From positions 1-64,000 of the forward strand of contig DATIBD010000032.1 of NCBI GenBank assembly GCA_035457705.1: a DNA stretch of 64,000 bases, given 5' to 3'. Positions 24,787 to 33,513 of this stretch are shown one piece after another; the first letter of the stretch is position 1, and each line of letters opens with the position of its first letter. The notes beneath the pieces are model-generated. The model was not told the DNA's origin, ran no database searches, and was given only the letters and a program-made list of their open reading frames with translations. This stretch comes from DASPGQ01 sp035457705 (lineage in GTDB: Bacteria > Acidobacteriota > Vicinamibacteria > Marinacidobacterales > SMYC01). A program made the translations under genes and the position numbers.

Positions 24787-26385
24787 ATGATGAGATGGTT
24801 CTTGCGGTTGCTGTCGGTCTCTTGGCTCGTACTTTCGTCGCTCGCCTCGTTGGGCTCGGCAGAGACATTGGAGCTCACCACGGCGAGCATTGCCGATATC
24901 AACGCCGCGTTCGAAGCAGGCGCTCTCAGCTCGGAGAAGCTCGTGGCGCTCTGCCTCGCGCGCATCGAGGCTTACGACGCCGAAGGTCCCAAGCTCAACG
25001 CGGTCATAGCGATCCATCCCGAGGCGGTCGCAACCGCGCGGGCGCTCGACGAGGAACGGCGGAAGAGTGGACCCCGGTCGCCGCTCCACGGCATTCCCGT
25101 AGTCTTGAAGGACAACTTCGATACGTTCGATCTCCCGACGACGGCGGGATCCTTCATGCTCCAGGACTCGATCCCTCCGGACGACGCTTTCGTGGTGAAG
25201 AAGCTGCGCGACGCAGGTGCCATCGTTCTCGCCAAGCTCAACATGAGCGAGCTCGCCTCTGGCGACACCCGGAGCTCTCTCATTGGACCGATGCTGAACC
25301 CGCACGACCTCACGCGGTCACCCGCGGGCTCGTCGGGCGGCACTGGCGTGGCCATCGCCGCCGCCTATGCCCCCCTCGGACTCGGCACCGATACCGGCGG
25401 CTCGGTTCGCGGCCCGGCCGCGGCGAACGGCATCGTCGGCCTGAAAACCACTTACGGCCTCGTCAGTCGCGACGGCATCGTTCCCCTGGCGCTGTCCTTC
25501 GATACCGCCGGCCCCATGGCCAAAAACGTCTACGACATTGCCGTCGCGCTCGGGATCATGGCCGGCCTCGACCCGGCCGATGACTCGACGCGCAAAGGCG
25601 AGGGAAAGCTCGTGAACGATTACACGCAATTTCTCGACGCCGACGCGCTGAACGCGGCGCGCCTCGGCATCGCCCGCGATTTCATGGGGCAGGACCCCGA
25701 CGTCGACTGGGTTATCGAGGCCTCCCTCGAAGCCATGCGCGCCGCCGGAGCGACGATCGTCGATGTGAAATTCCCGACGTGGCTGCTCCAATCGAGAAAC
25801 GATTTCTACTGGACGATCCGCCGCCGGGAGTTCCGCGCGCAGATCCCAGACTACCTGAAAGCGCTCGGGCCGTCCTACCCGAAAACGCTCGCCGACCTGT
25901 TGGCACGCTCGATGACGTTGACCGCGCCGAACGACCAAGGATTCTCCCCCAATCCGAGACGATGGAGCATGTTCAAAGAAGAGGAAGAGAGTGGCACGCT
26001 CGACGACTACGAGTATCGCGCGGTACTCGACCATGGGTTGCCGCTGATTCGATCGATCGTCGAGGGGGTGATGCGTGAGGAGCAGCTCGACGCCATCGTT
26101 TACCCCACGGCGTCACGCCGGCCGCTCCGCTCCGATGCCGACCCCGATCCCTTGGCCGATCTGTTCGCATCGGCAACGAACATCGCCAACCTCACCGGGT
26201 TTCCCGATCTCATCGTGCCCGCCGGTTTCACCGGCAACGGGTTGCCGGTGACTCTCTCGTTTCTGGGCGTGGCGTTCAACGAGGGGAAGCTCCTCGCGCT
26301 GGGATATGCTTTCGAGCAGAAGACGCGAGCGCGTCGCGTTCCGGTGCACACGCCCGCGTTGCTGGGTGAGAGAGTGGAGTACTGA
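24787..26385 (+). CDS. Exported amidase (amidase-signature family)
   Basis: A 532-residue serine amidase. The signal peptide is MMRWFLRLLSVSWLVLSSLASLGSAE. The Ser-cisSer-Lys triad is visible: Lys in IPVVLKDNFDT, cis-Ser in SPAGSSGGTGVAIAA and the nucleophile in GTDTGGSVRGPAA. Length is in the normal range for GatA-like exported amidases; unlike GatA it has no GatB/C neighbours and is secreted, so it is a catabolic or peptidoglycan/amide hydrolase rather than a tRNA amidotransferase. The ATG at 24787 is chosen for the signal peptide; an ATG at 24748 is possible. Confidence 0.88.
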   Translation: MMRWFLRLLSVSWLVLSSLASLGSAETLELTTASIADINAAFEAGALSSEKLVALCLARIEAYDAEGPKLNAVIAIHPEAVATARALDEERRKSGPRSPLHGIPVVLKDNFDTFDLPTTAGSFMLQDSIPPDDAFVVKKLRDAGAIVLAKLNMSELASGDTRSSLIGPMLNPHDLTRSPAGSSGGTGVAIAAAYAPLGLGTDTGGSVRGPAAANGIVGLKTTYGLVSRDGIVPLALSFDTAGPMAKNVYDIAVALGIMAGLDPADDSTRKGEGKLVNDYTQFLDADALNAARLGIARDFMGQDPDVDWVIEASLEAMRAAGATIVDVKFPTWLLQSRNDFYWTIRRREFRAQIPDYLKALGPSYPKTLADLLARSMTLTAPNDQGFSPNPRRWSMFKEEEESGTLDDYEYRAVLDHGLPLIRSIVEGVMREEQLDAIVYPTASRRPLRSDADPDPLADLFASATNIANLTGFPDLIVPAGFTGNGLPVTLSFLGVAFNEGKLLALGYAFEQKTRARRVPVHTPALLGERVEY

Positions 26386-26586
26386 GAAAGACGTCGAAAT
26401 GCCCTGGCTCTCCCCTGCTTCGAATCGCCAGCGCAGGATCGACACGCCTCGCGGCGTACCACGACGCGAAGAGCTGGTACGGGACGGAACCGAAGCGAAA
26501 GCGAGGCGCGCCTCTTCGAGCGAGCCGATTCGGCCGGGTTCGTGGGATTCCTCCATCGACGCGTTTTCATGAAGCGCGGCTCCGAC

Positions 26587-26763
26587 CCGAGTAGACGCGA
26601 TGGTCTCACCGTCGGGAGACCATAGCCGCACCCGATCCCGATGTGAGTCGCTCGTGAGCTGACGCGTCCGGATCCATCCGTGTGAGCTACGAAGACGTCT
26701 TCCTGGCCCGTCCACGATGAGAATGTCGCTAGCCTTCGCACTGGGATCTCGTTCGCCACCAGA
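26587..26763 (-). pseudogene. Remnant of a TolB/PD40-type beta-propeller protein with a frameshift
   Basis: On the minus strand WTGQEDVFVAHTDGSG in one frame is followed, after a 1-nt shift near 26668, by RQLTSDSHRDRVRLWSPDG and ETIAS in the next. Together this is the PD40/WD40-like repeat consensus (DxFVxxxDGSGxRQLTxDxxxDRxPxWSPDGxxIA). No open frame of useful length extends from it. The surrounding stretch 26386-26804, between the amidase and M28 genes, holds nothing else I can recognise. Confidence 0.6.
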
Positions 26764-26804
26764 CCAACCGCTCGAGGCATGGATCTCGGTGGAGCGGTAC
26801 CGGC

Positions 26805-28436
26805 CTACGGAATCGCGGCGGCACGCTCGGGGCGGTCGAACTGGGGTCGTCCATCCGCTTGAGCGAGCTCCCAGCTCAACTGGTGGACGAGCCGTGCGAT
26901 GCGCGTCATCTTCTCGTACTGGATCCGCTCGGGAACGTCGAACTCGGTGTGATAGTCGGGATGGAGCCCCGTATGAAAGAAAAGCGACGGAACGCCTTTC
27001 TGGAGGAACGGCCACTGATCGCTTCGTCGCAAGAGGTTTGACTCGTTGTTGTCGTAGTCCATCTCGAGCTCGAGCTCGGTGAAGCGATTCGCCTCTTCCA
27101 CCGAGCGTTTCAGATCGCCGCTATAGGTGTAACCCATGATGTGGACCGTGTTGCGGTTGGACTCCGCCGTCTGGAGCTCCAGGCCGCGGAATCGACGTCC
27201 TCCCCCGACCGGCACTTCCTCGTTGCGTCCGATCATGTCCATGTTCAGCGTCGCCACCGTCTGAGCAAGAGGAACCAGAGGTGCTTCGGCATAGGCCCAG
27301 GCGCCGAGGAGCCCCCGCTCCTCGGAGTTCCAGGCGGCGAAGAGCACGCTCCGCCGAGGTGCCGCTCCCTGCCGAGCGCCAGTTGCGTAAGCCTCGGCGA
27401 TCTCGAGAAGAGCTACGCTTCCGGAGCCGTCGTCGTCGGCCCCGTTGAAGACACGCGCCCCATCGGCACCATCGTGATCGTAGTGGGCGCATATAACCAC
27501 CCACTCATCCTTCCGTTGCGGGTCGCTTCCCTCGATCGCGGCGACGACGTTACGATCACTCACGATCGTTCGCTCGACACCCGTAGTGAGACGAACGCGA
27601 ACCGAAGGAAACATCTTCGGCTCCATACCACCCGGTGCGTCGGCGCGCCGCGTGAGCTCGACAAAGGGAACGTCGAAAAATGTCCCGAGGAGCGCAGGGG
27701 AGACTTCGGCGACGGGGATGCGCACCGCCTCTGCCCAGACCGCGAGCGCGTACCGGGGAACGCGGGACGGGGTATCAGGCCAGTTTCGGCGCGAGCCTTC
27801 CTCGAAGTTTCCTTCTTCGTCGTGATTATGGACGTCACTTACGAAGAGGACGCCGACGGCACCGGCCGTTTGCGCGTACATCGCCTTCCGGATGTCGCGT
27901 GAGTATTCGGATGCGACTACACCGTCGAAACGGCTATCTGCGTCCTTCTCGCCCGGCTCGTGCTCGAGCACGAGAACGATCTTTCCCCGCACGTCGCCGC
28001 GATAGTCGTCGTGCCCGAGCTTGGGCGCCCTGAGACCGTAACCGACAAAGGCCAACTCGCCCTCCGCGGAAGCAGTCGGGCTGAAGGGGGTCGGGTGAAA
28101 CTCGCGCCGCAGCTGGGCCCGATACGTCGGACCGTCACCGATGACAAGCTCGAGCGTGTTCGTCTCCCCGAGAACCGAACGCATCAAGCGAAACGGCTGG
28201 TAGTAGGAGCCCTCGGGGCCCATCGGCTTCAGCCCGAGCCGCTCGAAGCGAGCGCGGATGAACGATGCCGCGAGCGTATTCTCGGGCGTCTCGGTAAGAC
28301 GTCCGCGCATGTCGTCGGAGGCGAGAAAAAACAGATCGGCTCGAAGCTCGTCCTCTCGAATCGTGTCGTTGCCGGGCGCCGCGGTTTGAGCCGAAGCGGC
28401 GGATGCGATCAGCAGGAGAGTCATTACTCGGGTCAT
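26805..28436 (-). CDS. Exported M28-family zinc aminopeptidase with PA domain
   Basis: A 543-residue secreted enzyme. Start ATG 28436 has GGAGG upstream and a signal peptide MTRVMTLLLIASAASAQ. A PA-type insert lies at about 130-280 (VRGKIVLVLEHEPGEKDADSRF ... AQTAGAVGVLFVSD). Co-catalytic zinc residues are visible: CAHYDHDG, NGADDDGSGSVALLEIA, NSEERGLLGAWAY (catalytic Glu pair), TLNMDMIGRNEE and FFHTGLHPDYHTEFD. It should release N-terminal amino acids from peptides in the periplasm or medium. It is divergent from the M55 peptidase gene. Confidence 0.92.
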   Translation of the reverse strand: MTRVMTLLLIASAASAQTAAPGNDTIREDELRADLFFLASDDMRGRLTETPENTLAASFIRARFERLGLKPMGPEGSYYQPFRLMRSVLGETNTLELVIGDGPTYRAQLRREFHPTPFSPTASAEGELAFVGYGLRAPKLGHDDYRGDVRGKIVLVLEHEPGEKDADSRFDGVVASEYSRDIRKAMYAQTAGAVGVLFVSDVHNHDEEGNFEEGSRRNWPDTPSRVPRYALAVWAEAVRIPVAEVSPALLGTFFDVPFVELTRRADAPGGMEPKMFPSVRVRLTTGVERTIVSDRNVVAAIEGSDPQRKDEWVVICAHYDHDGADGARVFNGADDDGSGSVALLEIAEAYATGARQGAAPRRSVLFAAWNSEERGLLGAWAYAEAPLVPLAQTVATLNMDMIGRNEEVPVGGGRRFRGLELQTAESNRNTVHIMGYTYSGDLKRSVEEANRFTELELEMDYDNNESNLLRRSDQWPFLQKGVPSLFFHTGLHPDYHTEFDVPERIQYEKMTRIARLVHQLSWELAQADGRPQFDRPERAAAIP

Positions 28437-28549
28437 CGTTCCTCCCGGAAGGCGAGTATATCGTGCCCCTTCGCTGGGAAAAGGAGCAACCGCTTGTCCC
28501 TCACGCGACGTTGCGATAGCGTCATCGCGCTCACGTCGGGAGGTAACGC

Positions 28550-29725
28550 ATGCGGCCATCGCTCCGGCATCGCTCCGGCAATCTGCCAGCTCACGAACGA
28601 ACCCTTCACCGGGGCGCCCTTGTCTGCGTTCTCGCGCTCGCAATCGGCTGCGGTGAGGCGACGGAGCCGGAGCCCATCGTTGTGCCGGACACGCCCTGGT
28701 CACTGTCTGACTACCAACCCCAGGTGAATGACGGCATCCGGGTTCTGATCGTCCATGACATGGAAGGGCTGTCGGGTCAGGACGATCCGTCATCTTTCGA
28801 TTACGGAACGGACCTGTACCCCACGGGCCAGGAGCTGCTCGCGGCCGATATCAACGCCGTGGTGGACGGTCTCTTCGCGGGCGGAGCAACCGAGGTCGTA
28901 ATCGCCGACGGCCACGGAAGCGGCAATCCCGAGCCCGATCTGCGAGGCGACCTTCTGGACGCTCGGGCCACGCAGATCATCCGCGACAAAGCGTTCGATA
29001 CGTACTTCGACCTTCCCGACTCGGAGGCGATCGATGCCGTCGCCGTCGTCGGCATGCACGCGAAGACGGGCAGTGGTGGATTCGCGTCTCACACGTTCAC
29101 CCTCGGCATCGACCTTTTGATCAATGGACAGTCGATCACCGAAACGGAGCTCGTCGCCCTCTCCTGGGGACGTGTCGGAGTACCGGTGATATTCGCCTCC
29201 GGCGACGACCGGCTGGCCCGGGATCTCGAGACGATGCCGTGGCTCGAGCGCGTAACCGTCAAAATGGCGACGGCCGCCGACCGGGCCGATTTGCGACCCG
29301 TAGGCGAAGCCCGCGCCGACCTGCGCGACGGCGCGAAGCGGGCGGTAGAGCGCCTGGCATCAGCCAAGGTCATGCGAGTGAATACGCCGATCCGTGCCTC
29401 GCTGCGCGCGGTGCCACCCGCTAGCCTTCGTTTTCTCGACGGAATCCCCGGGATCGACTATCGCGATGACACGTTGACGTTCGTGACCGGCGACCTGCGC
29501 GAGGCTTACGACGGTCTGGTGGAGATCGTGGGCCTGGCGAGAGTCGGGTATGTCGATGTGCTCCAGGAGGTGGTACGGAACCACCCGGACGGCGACGCGA
29601 TCTTCGCCGAGTATTCCGAGGCGCTGTCGCGTCGATGGTTCGATCAGGAGTCCGGAAGGTATCAGCGGCCCGCTGCCGACTCGGGGGAAACGAGCTCGCT
29701 CCAGCGTTTCCATGGTTACCGATAA
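28550..29725 (+). CDS. M55-family (DppA-like) D-aminopeptidase, probable lipoprotein
   Basis: A 391-residue protein. The N-terminus ends in a lipobox, VCVLALAIGC, suggesting a membrane-anchored lipoprotein, whereas Bacillus DppA is cytosolic. Zinc-binding motifs of the family are present: VHDMEGLSGQ (DxE), IADGHGSGNP (D-x-H) and GMHAKTGSGGFASHT (His). Family members hydrolyse D-amino-acid-containing peptides. GGGAGG lies 6 nt before the ATG. Next to the M28 and amidase genes it forms a group of exported hydrolases suited to cell-wall or protein debris. Confidence 0.87.
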   Translation: MRPSLRHRSGNLPAHERTLHRGALVCVLALAIGCGEATEPEPIVVPDTPWSLSDYQPQVNDGIRVLIVHDMEGLSGQDDPSSFDYGTDLYPTGQELLAADINAVVDGLFAGGATEVVIADGHGSGNPEPDLRGDLLDARATQIIRDKAFDTYFDLPDSEAIDAVAVVGMHAKTGSGGFASHTFTLGIDLLINGQSITETELVALSWGRVGVPVIFASGDDRLARDLETMPWLERVTVKMATAADRADLRPVGEARADLRDGAKRAVERLASAKVMRVNTPIRASLRAVPPASLRFLDGIPGIDYRDDTLTFVTGDLREAYDGLVEIVGLARVGYVDVLQEVVRNHPDGDAIFAEYSEALSRRWFDQESGRYQRPAADSGETSSLQRFHGYR

Positions 29726-29770
29726 TTTCGCGCCAGCCTGCTGGCCGAAGGCCACGAGCGTTGGCGTCGA

Positions 29771-31234
29771 GTGAAATGGGCCAGAATCTCTCCCGGAAAA
29801 AAGCCCGAAAACATGGCGCCAACTGAAGAGAGCACCCAACGATTCGATCCAGCGATCGTCCAAGGACCGATCTCTAAGGCCGTATGGAAACTCGCCTGGC
29901 CGACGATGCTGCAAAACGTCATCGCCGGCCTCCAGGGTATCGTCGACCACACGCTCGTCGGGCGTTTCGTGGGCTTCACCGGCAACGCCGCCATCGGTGT
30001 CAGCTGGCAAATCTTTCTCGTGGTCATCGTCTTCGTCGCGTCCGTGTTCACCGGCATGGGGATCCTCGTGGCCCGATTCGCGGGGGCCGGAGAGCCCGAG
30101 AAGGTCAATCGCGTCGTCTTTCAGGGCCTGTTGACCGCGATCTTGATGGTGGTCCTGCTCCTAACGCCTGCGGGAATCTTCCTCGCTCCTCACTTGCTCC
30201 GACTCCTGAACGCCTCGGCTGAGGTTCAGGCCGAGGCCTTGCCGTATTTGAGAACGCTCTTTCTGTTCAGCTTCGGAATGCTCGTGTATTACATGATCGC
30301 GGGCGTGCTGCGAGCGGCGGGAGACGCGCAAACTCCGCTTCGTCTCGGTGTCGTGATGACATTGCTCAATCTGCTTGGAAGCGTGGTGCTCATCCGCGGG
30401 GCGGGCCCGATCCCTGCCTTCGGAACACTCGGTGCGGCGTTGGGAACGGTCATCGCGTCCGGTTTGGTGGGTGGGATCTCGATCTACCTGTTGGTCACCA
30501 ACCGTCTCGTTCTGCGCCTGCCTCGCGAGATCTCGTGGCGACCAGACTGGGGAATCATTCGCGAGCTCTTTCGATTCGGCTTGCCCACCGGCTTTCAGGG
30601 CATCGCGATGAACCTCGCGGGAGCGGCTCTGGTCGGGTTCGTCGGCTCCCTCCCTCAGAGCGCCGAGGCCCAGGCGGCTTATGCCGTCGGCTACACCCAA
30701 CTGTTCTCGCTAGTGACGTGGACGTCGGTGGGGCTGATGGCGGCAACGTCCGCTGTCGCCGGGCAGAACCTGGGGGCTGGTGCTCCCGAGAGAACGCGAC
30801 AGGCAGCACGCAAGGGAGCGATGCTCGGGCTGCTCCTCGCCGCGAGCCTGTCGGCGCTCTTTCTGCTGCTACCGGAGAGGCTTCTGAGCGTTTTCGGCAT
30901 CGGGGAGCCGACCGTGGTCGCCCTGGGAAGCCAGCTTCTGAGCTACCTCAGCATCTCCGCGCTCTTCGTCACCGTGGCACTCAACTACACCGGCGCACTC
31001 CAAGGCACGGGTGATACCCGCAGTCCATTGGCCATCACGATCGTCTCCCAGCTCCTCGTTCCCATTGGATATCTCTCGCTCATCGAGTTGACCCGCGCGC
31101 TCATGCCGTCGGATGTCTGGAGCGCAATCTTGATGGGACACATTCTTCGTGCGGTGCTGTCGGTCGCGCGGTTCGAGCAGGGTCGTTGGGAGCAGATTGC
31201 CGTGGACATCGATTCGCCTCGAGGGGACAAGTAG
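29771..31234 (+). CDS. MATE-family efflux transporter
   Basis: A 487-residue inner-membrane antiporter with 12 helices. Landmarks: SKAVWKLAWPTMLQNVIAGLQGIVDHTLVGRFVG in helix 1-2, IGVSWQIFLVVIVFVASVFTGMGILVARFAGAG, the duplicated second half FGLPTGFQGIAMNLAGAALVGFVG and NYTGALQGTGDTRSP. Exports cationic drugs or metabolites using an Na+ or H+ gradient. Start GTG 29771 gives a 25-residue tail before the first helix; ATG 29813 is also possible. The last bases of the gene are part of a 25-bp direct repeat. Confidence 0.92.
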   Translation: MKWARISPGKKPENMAPTEESTQRFDPAIVQGPISKAVWKLAWPTMLQNVIAGLQGIVDHTLVGRFVGFTGNAAIGVSWQIFLVVIVFVASVFTGMGILVARFAGAGEPEKVNRVVFQGLLTAILMVVLLLTPAGIFLAPHLLRLLNASAEVQAEALPYLRTLFLFSFGMLVYYMIAGVLRAAGDAQTPLRLGVVMTLLNLLGSVVLIRGAGPIPAFGTLGAALGTVIASGLVGGISIYLLVTNRLVLRLPREISWRPDWGIIRELFRFGLPTGFQGIAMNLAGAALVGFVGSLPQSAEAQAAYAVGYTQLFSLVTWTSVGLMAATSAVAGQNLGAGAPERTRQAARKGAMLGLLLAASLSALFLLLPERLLSVFGIGEPTVVALGSQLLSYLSISALFVTVALNYTGALQGTGDTRSPLAITIVSQLLVPIGYLSLIELTRALMPSDVWSAILMGHILRAVLSVARFEQGRWEQIAVDIDSPRGDK

Positions 31235-31242
31235 CTCTCGCT
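31218..31242. repeat. Direct repeat, left copy (overlaps MATE stop codon)
   Basis: CTCGAGGGGACAAGTAGCTC plus TCGCT is identical to 33514-33538. Weaker similarity continues for about 60 nt (CGG.CGGGA, TTCGAGAA, TCTTCG/TCGTCG, GGCGGG.A). The repeat spans the TAG of the MATE gene, the position typical of an attachment site duplicated by integration. The two copies bracket the toxin-antitoxin/acetyltransferase segment. Confidence 0.7.
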
Positions 31243-31366
31243 TCGGCCGGGAATAATGGGGGCAACATTCGAGAAGCTGTCTTCGTAGCGGTGATGTCGC
31301 AATAGGCGGGAAGTGTGTCCAACTTGGATTCCTTTTTGACTAAGAATCATCATCAGCGGAGGATTC

Positions 31367-31654
31367 TTGACGCAACCGAAGACGAAACCCGTTCCGGCGC
31401 TCGAAGCGCGCACCCAGCTCGGAAGGATCATGAAGGAAGTCCAGGCCGGGCGCGGGCGCGTGCTCGGGGAAAAGTCCGGGGTTCCCGTGGTCGGAATCAT
31501 CAGTGCGGAAGAGTTTCGGCGGCTCGTCGCCGAACGACACGCGCGTTTCGAGGTCGTCGACCGGATCCGAGGGAGGGTCCCCCCGGTGCCGGATGCGGAA
31601 ATCGAGAAGGATGTAGGCGAGGCTTTGCGCAACGTCCGCAAGCGGCGTGCTTAG
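31367..31654 (+). CDS. Phd/YefM-type antitoxin
   Basis: A 95-residue antitoxin. The Phd fold is visible as KPVPALEARTQLGRIMKEVQAGRGRVLGEKSGVPVVGIISAEEFRRLV. The start is a TTG at 31367, supported by GGAGG 5 nt upstream. The charged C-terminus (PPVPDAEIEKDVGEALRNVRKRRA) would bind the downstream PIN protein. The gene overlaps the toxin gene by 8 nt. Confidence 0.85.
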   Translation: MTQPKTKPVPALEARTQLGRIMKEVQAGRGRVLGEKSGVPVVGIISAEEFRRLVAERHARFEVVDRIRGRVPPVPDAEIEKDVGEALRNVRKRRA

Positions 31655-32090
31655 AGTCCTGCTGCACACGAATCAGCTCGTGAACAGCTTGCTGTCGACC
31701 CAAGGCCCGCAAGCTCGACTCGTCGACGCGTGGAGGCGTCGCGATTTCATTCTCTGTCTCGCGCCGAAGCAGCTCGACGAAGTTAGCGATGTGCTGGCAC
31801 GACCCAAGATTGCCAAGAAGTATCGGACCCCCTCGGGGGAGCGTCAGGCATTTCTGGAGCTTCTGCGCACCAATGCGCTTCTATTCCCGGAAGCCCCCGC
31901 CCCCGGCGTCTGCCCTGACCCGGACGACGATGCTATTCTCGGCTGCGCTTCGGGCGGCGCAGTCGATTACCTGGTGACGGAAGACGGTGACCTCTTGGAG
32001 GTTGCCCGCTACGACGGCGTAAGGATGGTCACGGAAAGAGAGTTCCTCACCGTGCTGTTGTCTCTCGATCGACGCCCTCTCGAAAGTTAA
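31647..32090 (+). CDS. PIN-domain toxin (COG1569 type) with first catalytic Asp replaced by His
   Basis: A 147-residue PIN protein from a GTG. The family opening is normally VLDTNVLVSAL; here it reads RVLLHTNQLVNSLL, so the metal-binding Asp is His (CAC for GAC, a single base). The remaining acidic positions are present (LAPKQLDEVSDVLARP, CPDPDDDAILGCA, LVTEDGDLLEV). With the Asp missing the nuclease is probably weak or inactive, which would make this a detoxified module. Coupled to the antitoxin by overlap. Confidence 0.85.
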   Translation: MLRVLLHTNQLVNSLLSTQGPQARLVDAWRRRDFILCLAPKQLDEVSDVLARPKIAKKYRTPSGERQAFLELLRTNALLFPEAPAPGVCPDPDDDAILGCASGGAVDYLVTEDGDLLEVARYDGVRMVTEREFLTVLLSLDRRPLES

Positions 32091-32172
32091 AACGAGAAGA
32101 TCCGACACGACAAGTTATGATGATTCTGCTCGAGGGCCGCGGGCGAAGAATGTGGCTTCCAGAGGTGCGTCG

Positions 32173-32622
32173 GTGACCGAGACGGTTGTACGCGCGGTCG
32201 AGAAGCGAGACAAGGCCGCCTGGATTCGGATGCGCACGGCGCTCTGGCCTGGGGCCGAAGAAGAACATACCCGGGAAATCGAGAGCTACTTTGCCGGGTC
32301 TGCTTTCCAGATGAACGCGGTGCTCGTCGCCGAGGCGAACCACCGGCTGCTCGGCTTCATCGAGCTCGCGATCCGCCCCTCCGCCGAGGGCTCTCGAAGC
32401 GAGCGCGTGGGTTACATCGAGGGTTGGTTCGTCGTGCCCGAAGCACGCCGACGCGGCGTCGGACGCGCGCTCGTTGAAGCGGCCGAGGATTGGGCGCGCA
32501 GCCGAGGTTTGATCGAGATGGCCTCCGACACCGAGCTGGATAACGAAACGAGCGCACGGACGCACGAGGCGCTGGGATACGAAGAGACGGCGAGAATTCG
32601 CTGTTTTCTCAAGAGGCTTTGA
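32173..32622 (+). CDS. Aminoglycoside 6'-N-acetyltransferase-like GNAT enzyme
   Basis: A 149-residue GNAT protein. EKRDKAAWIRMRTALWPGAEEEHTREIESYF is the characteristic N-terminus of AAC(6')-I enzymes (W-x-x-M-R-x-x-L-W-P), and EGWFVVPEARRRGVGRALVEAAEDWARSRG is the acetyl-CoA loop (R-R-x-G-x-G). LDNETSARTHEALGYEET is also typical. GTG 32173 was chosen because AGAGGTG precedes it; an ATG at 32152 is possible. It may confer aminoglycoside resistance or act on a related amine. Located between two toxin-antitoxin pairs in the repeat-bounded segment. Confidence 0.85.
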   Translation: MTETVVRAVEKRDKAAWIRMRTALWPGAEEEHTREIESYFAGSAFQMNAVLVAEANHRLLGFIELAIRPSAEGSRSERVGYIEGWFVVPEARRRGVGRALVEAAEDWARSRGLIEMASDTELDNETSARTHEALGYEETARIRCFLKRL

Positions 32623-32768
32623 TCTCGATGGACGAAGGTTCTACCGCGGAGACGACGCCCCAAGGCTACCAACAGTGGGCTCGCGATCGCAAAGTCGATC
32701 GTCGAGCTTCACGGCGGGGCGCTTTCCGTGGAACGGACCTCGTCCGGAGGTACGACAAACTTTGTAGT

Positions 32769-32782
32769 ATACTCATGAGTAT
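32769..32782. promoter_or_regulatory. Palindromic operator/promoter at the RHH antitoxin start
   Basis: ATACTCATGAGTAT is a perfect 14-bp palindrome that includes the antitoxin start codon, and the overlapping TAGTATACT resembles an extended -10 box. This is the expected position of an autoregulatory site for a ribbon-helix-helix antitoxin. With the -10 this close, the mRNA would be leaderless or nearly so. Confidence 0.55.
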
Positions 32783-33029
32783 GAGTAAGAGGCTTCAAAT
32801 CGTCGTTGACGACGACGAGCTCGAACGGCTGCGAAAAGCGGCGGCGCGCGATGGGCTGACACTCAGCGAGTGGGCGCGACGCGTCCTGGAGCGCGCGAGA
32901 GAGAGTCAAAAGGGACCGACGCCAGCGCAGAAGATCGCGGCGGTCGAGCGCGCCTTGGCGTGCGGCCATCCGACGGCCGACATTGACGAGATGCTCGCGG
33001 AGATCGAAAAGGGGCGTGATCTTCGTTGA
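32775..33029 (+). CDS. Ribbon-helix-helix antitoxin
   Basis: An 84-residue protein: KRLQIVVDDDELERLRKAAARDGLTLSEWARRVLERARE is a ribbon-helix-helix DNA-binding domain, and the C-terminal part (AVERALACGHPTADIDEMLAEIEKGRD) the toxin-binding tail. The first of two ATGs (32775, 32781) lies inside the palindrome; no Shine-Dalgarno sequence is near. Overlaps the PIN gene by 14 nt. Confidence 0.85.
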   Translation: MSMSKRLQIVVDDDELERLRKAAARDGLTLSEWARRVLERARESQKGPTPAQKIAAVERALACGHPTADIDEMLAEIEKGRDLR

Positions 33030-33405
33030 CTCCAACGTCCCGATCTATCTCGTCGGGACACCGCACCCCAATCGCGACGCGATCGAAGGATATCTTCGCT
33101 CCCACGTCGACGAGACCTTTGTCACGAGCGCCGAGGTCTACCAAGAGATCATCCACCGCTACGTAGCGATCGAACGGCGAAAGGCGATCGACGACTGTTT
33201 CGCACTGCTCGACGATCTGACCCAACGGGTGTTTCCGGTCACGAAGCGGGACGTGGAACGCGCGCGGGCTATCGCGAGCCAACAACGACGACTCTCGGGA
33301 CGGGACTGCTTGCACGTCGCCATCATGGAGCAATACGACGTCCTGCAAATCCTCACCTGCGACGAGGGCTTCGACTACTGGACCGGGATCCGTCGGGTAC
33401 CCTAG
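33016..33405 (+). CDS. PIN-domain toxin (VapC-like)
   Basis: A 129-residue PIN ribonuclease from GTG 33016 with AAAAGGGG upstream. The acidic site is complete: IFVDSNVPIYLVG (Asp), TSAEVYQEIIHRY (Glu), LSGRDCLHVAIMEQY (Asp) and LTCDEGFDYWTGI. Paired with the RHH antitoxin directly upstream. Unlike the PIN gene at 31647, no catalytic residue is missing. Confidence 0.88.
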   Translation: MIFVDSNVPIYLVGTPHPNRDAIEGYLRSHVDETFVTSAEVYQEIIHRYVAIERRKAIDDCFALLDDLTQRVFPVTKRDVERARAIASQQRRLSGRDCLHVAIMEQYDVLQILTCDEGFDYWTGIRRVP

Positions 33406-33513
33406 GCGCGTGCTCGGTGGTTGCGCCTGAAAAGACCGAAGTCCGCGATCGGAAGCGGGCTGCGCTAGAGCGGGATTTCACCGATTTCGATGATGCGTCG
33501 CGACTTCATCCAG

